Assembly (NCBI RefSeq): GCF_049675895.1
Contig: NZ_CP183834.1
Coordinates: forward strand, 3,410,001 to 3,474,000
Reading direction: 5' to 3'
DNA length: 64,000 nucleotides
Source of the DNA: Ampullimonas aquatilis
GTDB taxonomy: Bacteria > Pseudomonadota > Gammaproteobacteria > Burkholderiales > Burkholderiaceae_D
The notes under the pieces are model-generated. The model searched no databases, was not told the origin of the DNA, and was given only the letters and a program-made list of their open reading frames with translations. The position numbers were made by a program, and so were the translations under genes. Shown piece after piece: positions 55,297 through 64,000 of the stretch; the stretch's first letter is position 1; each line of letters begins with the position of its first letter.

Positions 55297-55743
55297 TTAG
55301 TGAGCGGCGTGACCCTTGGCAGCAACTTTTTCGACATCCATTTCATTGCTTCCGGCCTTTTTGACGTCTTCCTTGTCCGGCTCTCTGGGTTGTGCGGCTT
55401 TTTTGGCGGCGTGAGGATCTTCCTCCTCGGCATGCGCTGGCGGTTTATTGGCCAATTCGGGTTTGACGACTTCGAGATTGTTTTCCTTCATATAGTCATT
55501 CATTTCTTTCCAGCCAGCAAAAACGCCGTCTTTCAAAGCGCGTGGATTGAGCATGTAACAATCCTCAATGGCGCGGCCAGCATGACGGCAAGCACCGCCT
55601 ACCGCTTGCGATTCGGAAGGTGTCAGCGGTTTGGTTTCTGGATCAACCAGCCCGGCACGCTCGGCCAGTTGGTCGCAGCCAGCCAACAGCAACAATGCCG
55701 TGGCGACGGACGAACGCAGCAAAAGAGTTAAAGGCTTGAACAT
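55297..55743 (-). CDS. Small lipoprotein of unknown function
   Basis: This 148-residue precursor has a lipoprotein signal peptide ending in LLAGC, then a domain with two Cys residues (ACRHAGRAIEDCYMLNPRALKDG cut across the pair) that look like a disulfide, and a long Glu/Lys/Ala/Pro-rich tail. The helical GWKEMNDYMKENNL stretch is recognisable but not a family I can name. Confidence 0.7.
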   Translation of the reverse strand: MFKPLTLLLRSSVATALLLLAGCDQLAERAGLVDPETKPLTPSESQAVGGACRHAGRAIEDCYMLNPRALKDGVFAGWKEMNDYMKENNLEVVKPELANKPPAHAEEEDPHAAKKAAQPREPDKEDVKKAGSNEMDVEKVAAKGHAAH

Positions 55744-55918
55744 GACATCCCTGTCAGAGTTTTCTATGAGAGGGATAACGGACTACCTCGGCAAAACTTG
55801 AGAAGGCGATACCCACATCATCCAATTAATCGGAATGGCGGGCTGTAATGCCAATTAGTCGAGACTCGCGCCAGATATTGACGCGATTTTTAGCGCTTAG
55901 TGGCAACTTAACGACAAC

Positions 55919-56386
55919 CTAGTGGCAGGTACGCTCGCCGTCTTCCTCATCGTCGAGCAGTTCGTCAAAGATCAGCATATCGGGTTCCTCACCCTGGCTC
56001 CAGAGCACCATGAGCACAATCACTTTGAGCTTGTCGAGCGGCATGGGGGACTCGCCCAGCGCCAGCGCACGATCAATCACAAATTCACGCTGACTGGGAT
56101 TGAGCAGTTTGCCAGAATCAAGGAAAGTCAGAAAACCGATGGCCTCGGTACCCAACTGCTCATACTCTTGAGCGCTGTATATCCGGATGGAAGTATCGAG
56201 CGTGGGCGAAGACAATGTGGGAGCAGAGGCCCGCGCCTCGTTCAGATCACGCAACCAGGACAGGGCATCAAAGATATCGTCGTTGTCAAATCCGACAGCA
56301 GCCAGCTTTTTGACCAGCACATCACTATCGGGGCAGGCGTCGGGACGATAATAATTTTCAAAAAGATAAACCAGAATATCGAACAT
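55919..56386 (-). CDS. smg: Smg/DUF494 family protein
   Basis: This 155-residue acidic protein starts MFDILVYLFENYYRPDACP, diagnostic of Smg (DUF494). The function is unknown. It lies just after dprA as in many proteobacteria. The start at 56386 matches the family; an upstream in-frame start adds only eight residues. Confidence 0.92.
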   Translation of the reverse strand: MFDILVYLFENYYRPDACPDSDVLVKKLAAVGFDNDDIFDALSWLRDLNEARASAPTLSSPTLDTSIRIYSAQEYEQLGTEAIGFLTFLDSGKLLNPSQREFVIDRALALGESPMPLDKLKVIVLMVLWSQGEEPDMLIFDELLDDEEDGERTCH

Positions 56387-56410
56387 AGCGCCTCCACAGT
56401 ACCGCTTCAT

Positions 56411-57664
56411 TTAACCTGAATTGAGCCGCTGATACAAGCCACCAGCCAATCTTTCAACCTGACCAAACATTTCCAGCTCCAGCAGACCCGCCTGGATCAC
56501 CGCTACGCCATGACCGCTGCGCTGCGCCAACTGCTCGGGTGAGATTGGATCATAGCCCATGATATCAAGCAATGAAGAAGCCTGCTGAACCACGCCAGGA
56601 TGACTCGGTGCAACAGTCACCTTTTCTGGCTCGGTATGATCAACCGGTAGTGCTCCATCTGTGATTGACGTGGTTTGAGCGATCGCCTCATCAGGTTCAG
56701 CGGCTTTACGGCGCACCGCTTTGTCTTTGACAGACTCCTTACTCATTGAGGCACGCACGTCAATGTGCAATTCACTGAGCACATCATCGGCTGACTCCAC
56801 CAGTTTGGCCCCCTCTTTAATCAGCCGGTGACAACCCTTGGATAGCGGTGAGTGAATTGAGCCCGGAATCGCAAACACATCGCGCCCCTGTTCTGCGGCT
56901 TCACGCGCCGTAATCAACGAGCCTGATTGCAGCGCACCCTCCACCACCAAAACACCTTGTGCCAGTCCTGAAATAATCCGGTTGCGCCGTGGAAAATTAT
57001 GCGCAATCGCCTTCATACCCAAAGGCTGTTCGGAGACCAGAACACCTTCGCGGGAAATGCGATGTGCCAAAGTACGATTGCGCGCCGGGTAAACCATATC
57101 GAGCCCGGTTGCCATCACCGCAATGGTCGACGCACCATTTTTACCTGCGATCAGCGCACCCAAGTGTGCCGAAGTATCGATGCCCAGTGCCAAGCCCGAC
57201 ACAATGGTCAACCCTTTGGCAGCCAGTGCCTTGGCAAATTGCTCGGCATTGGTTTCCCCCTGGGTAGTGGGATTGCGGCTGCCGACCACGGCTAACGCCG
57301 GTCGTGACAACAGCTCCAGGCGGCCTTTGACGTAAAGTACCGGGGGTGGGTCGGAAATATCGAGCAAGGCACGGGGATATTCTTCATCGGCCAAAGACAA
57401 GAAATAATTATCTGGCTCGCAGCACCACTGCAACGTGGTTTCAATCTGTGCCTGCAATTCGGCGCTAGGTTCCTGCAAAATAGCGCGCGCCAATTTGTCG
57501 GTAACAAGGCGAGCCAGTTTTTCATAGCCACTGGAAAAAATCAGTTGTGGCACACCCAGAGCCGCCAGCAGCCGACGAGCGGTTTCAGAGCCCACCCCTG
57601 GCACAGCCATCAGTCGTATCCAGCTACTAATTTCTTCGCGTTGTATTTCTGTCAGATTTTTCAT
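56411..57664 (-). CDS. dprA: DNA-processing protein DprA
   Basis: DprA loads RecA on incoming single-stranded DNA during natural transformation. The 417-residue protein has an N-terminal SAM-like helical region, a Rossmann-fold core (LAVVGSRNPT, VSGLALGIDTSAH) and a C-terminal winged helix (DILDIMGYDPISPEQLAQRSG pattern). A low-complexity insert (about residues 300-350) makes it longer than the typical 360-380 residues. The start at 57664 (MKNLTEIQ) is chosen over a longer frame. It is between the LysM gene and smg on one strand. Confidence 0.93.
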   Translation of the reverse strand: MKNLTEIQREEISSWIRLMAVPGVGSETARRLLAALGVPQLIFSSGYEKLARLVTDKLARAILQEPSAELQAQIETTLQWCCEPDNYFLSLADEEYPRALLDISDPPPVLYVKGRLELLSRPALAVVGSRNPTTQGETNAEQFAKALAAKGLTIVSGLALGIDTSAHLGALIAGKNGASTIAVMATGLDMVYPARNRTLAHRISREGVLVSEQPLGMKAIAHNFPRRNRIISGLAQGVLVVEGALQSGSLITAREAAEQGRDVFAIPGSIHSPLSKGCHRLIKEGAKLVESADDVLSELHIDVRASMSKESVKDKAVRRKAAEPDEAIAQTTSITDGALPVDHTEPEKVTVAPSHPGVVQQASSLLDIMGYDPISPEQLAQRSGHGVAVIQAGLLELEMFGQVERLAGGLYQRLNSG

Positions 57665-57718
57665 GCATAGCCTCGCATCCGGACCCACGCGGCGATCCGG
57701 ATGACTATACCCCAATGA

Positions 57719-58876
57719 TCAGGGCTGGGTTATTTTGTCGCCTACTTGAACTGGCTCGGAAACATTCATGACCAAGCCATAGGAGAGGTTTTCAAAAGTA
57801 CGGAAAATGAATAGCAAACCGTAACGCTCGTCAGGCAATCTGACCATCTTTTTCTCGCGCACCGTTTCAGTCCGATCCACAATGGTTTTGCCAAAACGAT
57901 GCAGCGCAACGACGTTACCCAATTCAACCCCCTGTGCCCGACCACGGTTAATCGTCACCACCATGTTTTGGCCGGCTTCTGCCACGCCACCACCGTAAAT
58001 GGAGACGACGCGGCCTTCAATTTCTTTTATCGGCGCTGAGGGAGCGTAAGTCAATAAATCGCGCTTGCGGCCAGGAATCAGCCGGTCACCAATACCCATT
58101 TCCATTTTGCTGGAAGTGGCCACAATGGTCGCGGCACCATTGTCACCCTTGGCATCGCGCGTTACGCGTGCCGTACCCAAAAAGACCGCTTCATAAGCAA
58201 TAATGGCCTTGGTATCTGGATCGCGCAGCGGTGTCGCAGGACGGAAAATTTGATATTCCTCCGTGCTTGGATCAAGTTCGCCGCGGATGTATCCTTTATC
58301 ACCCTTGCCCAAATACACACGCCCCTCGGTTAAAGCCACGATGCGCGGCATTTTCTCAAGTTGTGCTGGCTCAACGATCAAGGGCTCGGACAGAAACGGT
58401 TCAATTAAATGAGCCGGAATGCTAGGAATGGCCGCCTTTTCGATCGAATCAATACGAATTGTTGGCGACAACTTCACCGTGCCGCCGGGACTGCCAAAAC
58501 CTTTACCAACACGCAAACGCGCCTGCCCATTGGATTTATCCAGATAGAGAATCTGGCCCGGATAAATCAGATGGGGATTACGGATTTGATCACGATTCAT
58601 ACCCCACAATTCGGGCCAACGCCATGGGTCAGTCAAAAACAGGCTGGAAATATGCCAGAGCGTATCACCTGGCACCACAGCATAAGAATCGGGGGCATTG
58701 GCGGCCAGCGCAGATAATGGCACGCCCGCCTGGGCCACCGCATCGGCTGTCGCACGCTGCTGCCCGGTGATCGGGTAGTTGGGATCTGCCTGGGCGAGAT
58801 TGCCAAGACTTGCCAGCAAAAGGCTGGTGATGAGCTTGAAACCAATATTCTTATGATGCTTGTTATGAATTTTCAT
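57719..58876 (-). CDS. LysM peptidoglycan-binding protein
   Basis: This 385-residue exported protein has a signal peptide (GFKLITSLLLASLGNLAQA) and a LysM domain (YAVVPGDTLWHISSLFL to NPHLIYPGQILYL). The long C-terminal part is beta-rich, with segments such as YLGKGDKGYIRGEL. It is conserved upstream of dprA in betaproteobacteria and may act on the cell wall or as an anchor. It is divergent from def (230 bases between start codons). Confidence 0.9.
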   Translation of the reverse strand: MKIHNKHHKNIGFKLITSLLLASLGNLAQADPNYPITGQQRATADAVAQAGVPLSALAANAPDSYAVVPGDTLWHISSLFLTDPWRWPELWGMNRDQIRNPHLIYPGQILYLDKSNGQARLRVGKGFGSPGGTVKLSPTIRIDSIEKAAIPSIPAHLIEPFLSEPLIVEPAQLEKMPRIVALTEGRVYLGKGDKGYIRGELDPSTEEYQIFRPATPLRDPDTKAIIAYEAVFLGTARVTRDAKGDNGAATIVATSSKMEMGIGDRLIPGRKRDLLTYAPSAPIKEIEGRVVSIYGGGVAEAGQNMVVTINRGRAQGVELGNVVALHRFGKTIVDRTETVREKKMVRLPDERYGLLFIFRTFENLSYGLVMNVSEPVQVGDKITQP

Positions 58877-59106
58877 CAGGAATGGTCCTTATTGAGCCAG
58901 GCCGGTTGACGTGGCTTTACCCTCGGTTGGTTGTATTTTGCCAAAGCGACATCATCTTAAAGCATGCGCTATCAATATTGACTGTTTTAACTTGTTAAAG
59001 ATAACGGATTGTATTTTCTGGTGTGCCAATTTTTTGGATTTTTGCCTTTTTTTGTGGAGGTTTTCAGAGAAAGTTAAAATGGCACCATCATTGTGAAAGT
59101 TTTTGT

Positions 59107-59613
59107 ATGGCCTTACTACCCATTTTGCGTTATCCCGACCCCCGTCTGAACAAGGTTGCCAAACCGGTAGCCAAGGTGGATGAGCGCATCCGCCAGATCG
59201 TCAAAGACATGGCCGACACCATGTATGAGGCACCCGGCGTTGGCCTGGCGGCCACCCAGGTTGATATCCACGAGCAGATCATTGTGATTGATGTGTCAGA
59301 AACCCACGATCAATTACAGGTTTTCATCAATCCGGAAATCATCAAAAGCAGCATCGAACAAAAAGTCTGGGAAGAAGGCTGCCTGTCCGTGCCAACCATT
59401 TACGATGAAGTCGAACGGCCGGATCGTGTCACCGTGCGCGCCCAAAACCAACAGGGCGACACCTTTACGGTCGAAGCCGACGGTTTGCTATCGGTTTGTT
59501 TGCAACACGAAATCGATCACCTCAAAGGCCGCGTCTTCGTTCAGTATTTATCGCCACTCAAACGCAATCGCATCAAGGCCAAAATGCTCAAGGCGGCACG
59601 CGAACGCGACTGA
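59107..59613 (+). CDS. def: Peptide deformylase
   Basis: This enzyme removes the N-formyl group from new proteins. The 168-residue protein has all three motifs: GVGLAATQ, EGCLSVP (Cys92) and QHEIDHLKG (His134, Glu135, His138) for the metal site. I chose ATG 59107 because the upstream frame extension lacks family resemblance. fmt follows after 145 bases, with an element copy between them. Confidence 0.96.
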   Translation: MALLPILRYPDPRLNKVAKPVAKVDERIRQIVKDMADTMYEAPGVGLAATQVDIHEQIIVIDVSETHDQLQVFINPEIIKSSIEQKVWEEGCLSVPTIYDEVERPDRVTVRAQNQQGDTFTVEADGLLSVCLQHEIDHLKGRVFVQYLSPLKRNRIKAKMLKAARERD

Positions 59614-59685
59614 GCAAATTCGCCAGCGCTTATTTGCCAACCGCGTGCCAATCGTACGCCACCCGCTCCATTCAGTCATTTTTTA

Positions 59686-59759
59686 ATGGAGTATATTGAA
59701 TAATTAACCGCTCAAGTGCGTTTTCATTATTTAATTTTAAATACACTAGGATAGTATTG
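59686..59759 (+). repeat. Dispersed ~72-bp intergenic element, copy 9
   Basis: ATGGAGTATAT, the AGTGC core at the 27-base offset, AAATAC, and AGTATT 38 bases after the core. Its right end runs into the fmt start codon, and AGGA within it (59748-59751) is the apparent ribosome binding site of fmt. Confidence 0.9.
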
Positions 59760-60706
59760 TGAAAATCGTGTTTGCAGGTACGCCCGAATTTGCCGCCGTT
59801 GCATTGCGCGCCCTGCTCGCTGCCGGCTTTGAAGTGCCGCTGGTGATGTGTCAGCCTGACCGTCCTTCCGGGCGTGGGATGCAGTTGCAGTCAGGCCCGG
59901 TCAAACTGGTCGCACTGGAACATCTGCTGCCGGTTGCCCAACCCACCAGCCTGCGCCTGAATGGGAAATATCCCAATGAAGCCCGTCACGCCAAAGAGTT
60001 TTTGGAGAGCATTGAATTTGATGTCATGGTAGTCGCCGCTTACGGCCTGATCCTGCCGCGCTGGGTGCTGGATTTACCCCGCCTGGGATGCATCAACATC
60101 CACGCCAGTCTGCTGCCACGCTGGCGCGGTGCCGCGCCAATTCATCGCGTCATTGAAGCGGGGGATAGTGAAACCGGCATCACCATCATGCAAATGGATG
60201 AAGGCCTCGATACCGGCCCCATGCTGCTGACTCACCGACTGCCAATTAGCCCGGAAGACACCACGGCCAGTCTGCACGACAAACTGGCCGAGCTGGGCGG
60301 ACAAGCCATCGTTGCAGCCCTTCAACAACTTGAAGAAGGCAAACTCACTGCCACGCCCCAGCCCGCCGAAGGCACATGCTATGCCACCAAAATCAGTAAA
60401 GATGAAGCCGCAATCGACTGGCAATTGCCCGCCAGCCAGCTGGAGCGAAAAATCCGCGCACTGAATCCGGCACCGGGTACGGTCAGCCAGTTCAAGGACA
60501 TGACCATCAAAATCTGGCGCGCGCAAGTTGTCAGCGGTCAAGGTCAGCCGGGCGAAGTCTTGCAAGTCGACAATAATGGCATCGTCGTGGCGTGCGGCAC
60601 CGGCGCACTCAGTCTGCAAGAACTGCAAAAACCGGGTGGCAAACGCCTGGCCGTGGCCGAACTGCTCAAGGGCTTTGCCGTTGCGCCGGGCGATCGGTTT
60701 GCCTGA
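59759..60706 (+). CDS. fmt: Methionyl-tRNA formyltransferase
   Basis: This enzyme formylates initiator Met-tRNA. The 315-residue protein starts MKIVFAGTPEFAAVAL (GTG codon), has the 10-formyl-THF region with catalytic Asn and His in NIHASLLPRWRGAAP and Asp in MDEGLDTGPM, and the C-terminal RNA-binding domain. The start codon abuts a dispersed-element copy, which supplies the ribosome binding site. Confidence 0.96.
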   Translation: MKIVFAGTPEFAAVALRALLAAGFEVPLVMCQPDRPSGRGMQLQSGPVKLVALEHLLPVAQPTSLRLNGKYPNEARHAKEFLESIEFDVMVVAAYGLILPRWVLDLPRLGCINIHASLLPRWRGAAPIHRVIEAGDSETGITIMQMDEGLDTGPMLLTHRLPISPEDTTASLHDKLAELGGQAIVAALQQLEEGKLTATPQPAEGTCYATKISKDEAAIDWQLPASQLERKIRALNPAPGTVSQFKDMTIKIWRAQVVSGQGQPGEVLQVDNNGIVVACGTGALSLQELQKPGGKRLAVAELLKGFAVAPGDRFA

Positions 60707-60864
60707 GTGCGTCACTAAGTAACCGAGTTACTAACTGAGTATGCTCACAAATCATTGAATTTTTTGCCAACACCCTCATCTAATGTTTACATTCCATTAA
60801 CCTGAGTGTTCCAATGGTGTGTGTTTTTCTCATTTAACTTTGACTCAAGAATTGGAGTTAACAC

Positions 60865-61704
60865 GTGTTCAACTACCTGAAGACCGCGATTTTGATGGCG
60901 GCCATTACCGCCCTGTTCATGATGATTGGCGCGATGATGGGTGGTCGCAGCGGCATGTTACTGGCGCTGGGTTTTGCCCTGGTAAGCAACTTTTTTGCGT
61001 ATTGGTTTTCCGACAAGATGGTGCTGCGCATGTACAACGCGCAAGAAGTCGACGCCACCACTGCGCCCCAGTTTTACAACATGGTACAAGCATTATCACA
61101 ACGCGCTGGCCTGCCCATGCCCCGCGTTTATCTGATCAATGAAGCCCAACCCAACGCCTTTGCCACCGGTCGTAACCCTGAGCATGCCGCAGTGGCAGCC
61201 ACCACGGGCATTTTGCAATTGCTGTCCGAGCGCGAAATGCGTGGCGTCATGGCGCATGAGTTGGCCCATGTCAAACATCGTGATATTTTGATTTCAACGA
61301 TTTCAGCCACCATGGCCGGTGCCATTTCGGCCCTGGCCAACTTTGCCATGTTTTTTGGCGGCCGCGACGAAGAGGGGCGTCCGGCCAATCCGATTGCGGG
61401 CATTCTGGTGGCGCTGCTGGCTCCATTGGCCGCCAGCCTGATTCAGATGGCCATTTCACGCGCGCGTGAATTTGAAGCCGATCGCGGTGGCGCCGAAATT
61501 TCGGGTGATCCTAAATCATTGGCCAATGCACTCCAGAAAATCCATCATTATGCCCAGGGCATTACTTTGCCGACTGCCGAAGCCAATCCAGCCACAGCAC
61601 AAATGATGATCATGAATCCGCTGCACGGCGGTGGTCTGAAAAACCTGTTTTCAACCCATCCCGCCACAGAAGAGCGGGTTGCGCGCCTCATGCAAATGGT
61701 CTGA
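60865..61704 (+). CDS. htpX: Membrane zinc metalloprotease HtpX
   Basis: This membrane protease degrades damaged membrane proteins. The 279-residue protein has two N-terminal transmembrane helices, the zinc motif HELAH (His131, Glu132, His135), two further helices (about 150-200) and the distal Glu in REFEADRGG. Start codon is GTG at 60865 with ttggag just upstream. A strong terminator follows. Confidence 0.95.
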   Translation: MFNYLKTAILMAAITALFMMIGAMMGGRSGMLLALGFALVSNFFAYWFSDKMVLRMYNAQEVDATTAPQFYNMVQALSQRAGLPMPRVYLINEAQPNAFATGRNPEHAAVAATTGILQLLSEREMRGVMAHELAHVKHRDILISTISATMAGAISALANFAMFFGGRDEEGRPANPIAGILVALLAPLAASLIQMAISRAREFEADRGGAEISGDPKSLANALQKIHHYAQGITLPTAEANPATAQMMIMNPLHGGGLKNLFSTHPATEERVARLMQMV

Positions 61705-61755
61705 CAAAGGCCGGCAGAACGATTCGTAAATTGGCTGAATTGTCCTGAATACAAC

Positions 61756-61784
61756 AAGCCCGCCCCGTTTGGCGGGCTTTTTTT
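61756..61784 (+). terminator. Rho-independent terminator after htpX
   Basis: A perfect 9-bp GC-rich stem (AAGCCCGCC / GGCGGGCTT) is followed by a run of seven T. It separates htpX from rsmB. Confidence 0.92.
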
Positions 61785-61810
61785 CAGCTTCAATAGCGGA
61801 CAAAGCGATA

Positions 61811-63142
61811 ATGCTGCCAATGACATCCACTGCACCCAATCTCTCTCATAGCCTGTTGCAAGCTGCCGAAGCGCACGCGGCAGTGCTGCAAGGCCAGGCC
61901 TTGCCCGACGCAATTGCCTGGTTGACGCACAGCGGCCCAGAACGTGGCGCCATGCAAGATCTGGCCTATCATGCCATGCGTCAGCACGGCACCACCAATG
62001 CACTGGTCAAGGCGCTGTCGCACCGCCCGGTTCGGCCCCCGCTGTTGCATAGCCTACTATGCGTGAGCCTGTCACTGCTTCTGCCGGTCGAGGATGGCCC
62101 GACTTATGACAGCTTTACTGTGGTGGATCAGGCAGTTGAAGCCGCTCAGTCGCATCCAGAATTGCGGGCTGCCAAGGGCATGGTCAATGCGGTGTTGCGC
62201 AATTTTTTGCGTGAACAAACCAATCTGTTAGCAAAGGTCATGGCATTACCTGAAGCACGCTGGAACTATCCGGCCTGGTGGGTTGAAACCGTGCGTGACA
62301 CCTACCCTGAGCAATGGGAAACCATCTTGCAGGCAGGCAATCAGAAGCCGCCACTGACACTGCGCGTCAACCAACGTCAGTCCACCGTCGCCCAATATCT
62401 GGACAGGCTGAACAGCGCAGGCATTGCCGCCGAACAAATCGGCCTATCGGCAGTTCGTTTGACCCAACCGATCCCCGTTGCCAAAATCCCTGGCTTTGAG
62501 GAAGGTATGGTTTCGGTACAAGATGCAGGGGCACAACTTGCTGCTCAATTGCTTAACGTGCAAGCCGGTCAACGCGTGCTGGATGCTTGTGCGGCACCCG
62601 GTGGCAAAACCGGTCATCTGCTCGAAATGGCCGATATCGAACTGCTTGCACTGGAATATGATCATGATCGACTGGATCTCATCACCGAGAATCTGCAGCG
62701 CCTCAAGTTGGCAGCGCTGGTTTTGGGAGGGGATGCCAACAAGCCTAATCACTGGTGGGATGGCGTGCAATTTGATGCCATCCTGGCTGATGTACCGTGT
62801 ACCGCATCGGGCATTGTGCGCCGCCATCCGGATATTCGCTGGTTGCGGCATCGTGGTGATGCCCGTCAGTTGGCCGGACAGCAAAGCCATGTTTGCGATA
62901 CCTTATGGCCTCTGCTCAAGCCTGGTGGTAAATTGCTGTATGCTACCTGCTCAATCTTCACGGAAGAATCCAGCCTGCAAGCTCAGCAGTGGTTAAAACG
63001 TCATTCTGATGCACAGTTGCTCACGCCCATGTTGCAACTTTTGCCGGGCGTCACCATGGCACCGATACCCAACATGAAAAGCCTGCCGCTGCCTCAGGAT
63101 CATGATGGCTTTTTTTATGCCCTCTTTGAAAAGCGCGCCTGA
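61811..63142 (+). CDS. rsmB: 16S rRNA (cytosine-967 C5)-methyltransferase RsmB
   Basis: This enzyme methylates C967 of 16S rRNA. The 443-residue protein has the NusB-like N-terminal domain (about 1-140) and the methyltransferase domain with VLDACAAPGGKTGHLLEM (SAM), DVPCTASG and YATCSIF (catalytic Cys pair). ATG 61811 is assigned; 61820 is possible. The next gene starts 2 bases after the stop. Confidence 0.94.
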   Translation: MLPMTSTAPNLSHSLLQAAEAHAAVLQGQALPDAIAWLTHSGPERGAMQDLAYHAMRQHGTTNALVKALSHRPVRPPLLHSLLCVSLSLLLPVEDGPTYDSFTVVDQAVEAAQSHPELRAAKGMVNAVLRNFLREQTNLLAKVMALPEARWNYPAWWVETVRDTYPEQWETILQAGNQKPPLTLRVNQRQSTVAQYLDRLNSAGIAAEQIGLSAVRLTQPIPVAKIPGFEEGMVSVQDAGAQLAAQLLNVQAGQRVLDACAAPGGKTGHLLEMADIELLALEYDHDRLDLITENLQRLKLAALVLGGDANKPNHWWDGVQFDAILADVPCTASGIVRRHPDIRWLRHRGDARQLAGQQSHVCDTLWPLLKPGGKLLYATCSIFTEESSLQAQQWLKRHSDAQLLTPMLQLLPGVTMAPIPNMKSLPLPQDHDGFFYALFEKRA

Positions 63143-63144
63143 TC

Positions 63145-63768
63145 ATGTACATTGAATGGCTGCGATATCAACTTGGCAGGCGCGTTTTAAGCGCCTTGCT
63201 GGGGGTATTGCTGTCATTGTTCAGCCCAACCAGTTTTGCAGAAAACATGGAACTGGCGTACGCCAAACTCGAAGCGGCTGAAGATGGCTGGTATCTCAAT
63301 GCCGATTACAACTTTGACCTCAATAGTCAACTGGAAGGCGCTATCAATAAAGGTATGACGCTGTATTTTGTGCTCGACTTTGAACTCAAGCGACCACGCT
63401 GGTACTGGTTTGATGAAAGTGCCGCCACAGTCAGCCAGACTTGGCGATTGTCTTTTCAGCCACTCACTCGACAATATCGTCTTTCTGCTGGCGGTTTGCA
63501 GCAACGCTTCAGCAGCCTGCCCGAAGCAATACAGGTACTGCGTCGGCTGCGCCATATCAAGGTGATGGAAAGAAACGCCGTTAAACCCGATCAACAATAT
63601 CAGGCTTCGATTCGTATGCGCCTGGATACATCGCAACTACCCAAACCCTTTCAGGCTCACGCTGTCAACAGCCGCGACTGGAATCTGGCATCTGAATGGG
63701 TGAGCTTTGGCTTTAACCCAGCCTTAAGCGCTACAGCCATTACTGGCAGCGCGCCTGAAGAAAAATGA
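63145..63768 (+). CDS. DUF4390 exported protein
   Basis: This 207-residue protein has an N-terminal signal peptide or anchor and the DUF4390 domain (DGWYLNADYNFDLNSQLEGA, then VLDFELKRPRWYWFDE). The function is unknown. The rsmB–DUF4390–ntrY order is well conserved in betaproteobacteria. Its stop overlaps the start of the next gene (ATGA), so the two are translationally coupled. Confidence 0.9.
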   Translation: MYIEWLRYQLGRRVLSALLGVLLSLFSPTSFAENMELAYAKLEAAEDGWYLNADYNFDLNSQLEGAINKGMTLYFVLDFELKRPRWYWFDESAATVSQTWRLSFQPLTRQYRLSAGGLQQRFSSLPEAIQVLRRLRHIKVMERNAVKPDQQYQASIRMRLDTSQLPKPFQAHAVNSRDWNLASEWVSFGFNPALSATAITGSAPEEK

Positions 63769-64000
63769 AACAGCACGATCCCGTCAACCTGCAACGGGTT
63801 TTTTCCAAAAAAAGTGGACAACCACCTTCTAGGCTCACGCGTCAACTTGAAATCTGGTCACGCCGTGTCACCACCAGCGCCCTCATCAAAGCGTTAGTGG
63901 TTTGTGTGTTTTTATTGGCCGCCACCTTGCTCTTTGTGCTGGCCCAAGCTTCGGCCAACTCAGACTTCTTTGACAAGAATTACGCTTGGTTATATCGGCT
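63765..64000 (+). CDS. ntrY: NtrY-like sensor histidine kinase, N-terminal part
   Basis: The first 78 residues are visible and the frame leaves the window open. They show a basic cytoplasmic leader and one transmembrane helix (LIKALVVCVFLLAATLLFVLA) followed by NSDFFDKNYAWLYR. This fits the N-terminus of NtrY-like sensor kinases that follow rsmB–DUF4390 in betaproteobacteria. The kinase core lies outside the window, so this rests mainly on context. Confidence 0.75.
   Translation, partial: MKQHDPVNLQRVFSKKSGQPPSRLTRQLEIWSRRVTTSALIKALVVCVFLLAATLLFVLAQASANSDFFDKNYAWLYR

Noticed and set aside
1..64000. tRNA, rRNA or CRISPR features
   Set aside because: No cloverleaf-like sequence, rRNA segment or regularly spaced repeat array was found on reading either strand; a tRNAscan-SE/Infernal run would be needed to exclude small RNAs.

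Overview
The window is chromosomal DNA of a betaproteobacterium, most likely order Burkholderiales and plausibly family Oxalobacteraceae. This rests on gene content and order: argS–SPOR–dsbA, aceK–can, gatCAB divergent from mreBCD, smg–dprA–LysM divergent from def–fmt–htpX–rsmB–DUF4390–ntrY, and moderate GC. The genus cannot be fixed from sequence alone. No rRNA, tRNA, CRISPR array, transposase or prophage was seen.

Layout. 0.25–8.2 kb: tyrS, a PEBP-family protein, a lipoprotein, carbonic anhydrase, aceK, an MBL-fold hydrolase and dsbA. 8.4–14.8 kb: SPOR protein, argS, exonuclease III, pyrE, a DUF4124 protein and UDP-glucose dehydrogenase. 15–29.5 kb is the more accessory stretch: a beta-barrel protein, a universal-stress/hemerythrin fusion with an FNR-type box upstream, an AraC/AhpD-like pair, a strongly AT-rich PIN-domain gene that looks acquired, HIT protein, a DUF5666 repeat lipoprotein, YaeQ, small membrane proteins (one frameshifted), and a thioredoxin–CcdA pair. 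29.9–38.7 kb: rhlE with a structured leader, gatBAC, mreBCD. 38.7–54.3 kb: one co-directional minus-strand block encoding a phosphopantetheinyl transferase, a 2271-residue A-PCP-KS-AT-ACP-aminotransferase megasynthase, a C-A-PCP NRPS, a tandem alpha/beta-hydrolase, a flippase and a glycosyltransferase. 54.4–64 kb: housekeeping genes (rlmJ, smg, dprA, LysM, def, fmt, htpX, rsmB, DUF4390, ntrY).

The main candidate for an undescribed system is the 38.7–54.3 kb block. Read by collinearity, it would extend an amino acid by one malonyl unit, transaminate the beta-keto group, add a second amino acid, and pass the product to a tandem hydrolase with two non-serine nucleophile elbows. No standard thioesterase is present. 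The flippase and glycosyltransferase suggest that the product is exported or joined to a surface glycan.

The second notable observation is a dispersed intergenic element of about 72 bp in nine copies. The copies share short sequence boxes at nearly invariant spacing while the spacers diverge. Every copy lies at the 3' end of at least one gene and none lies in a divergent promoter region. One copy forms a terminator-like hairpin and another provides the apparent ribosome binding site of fmt.
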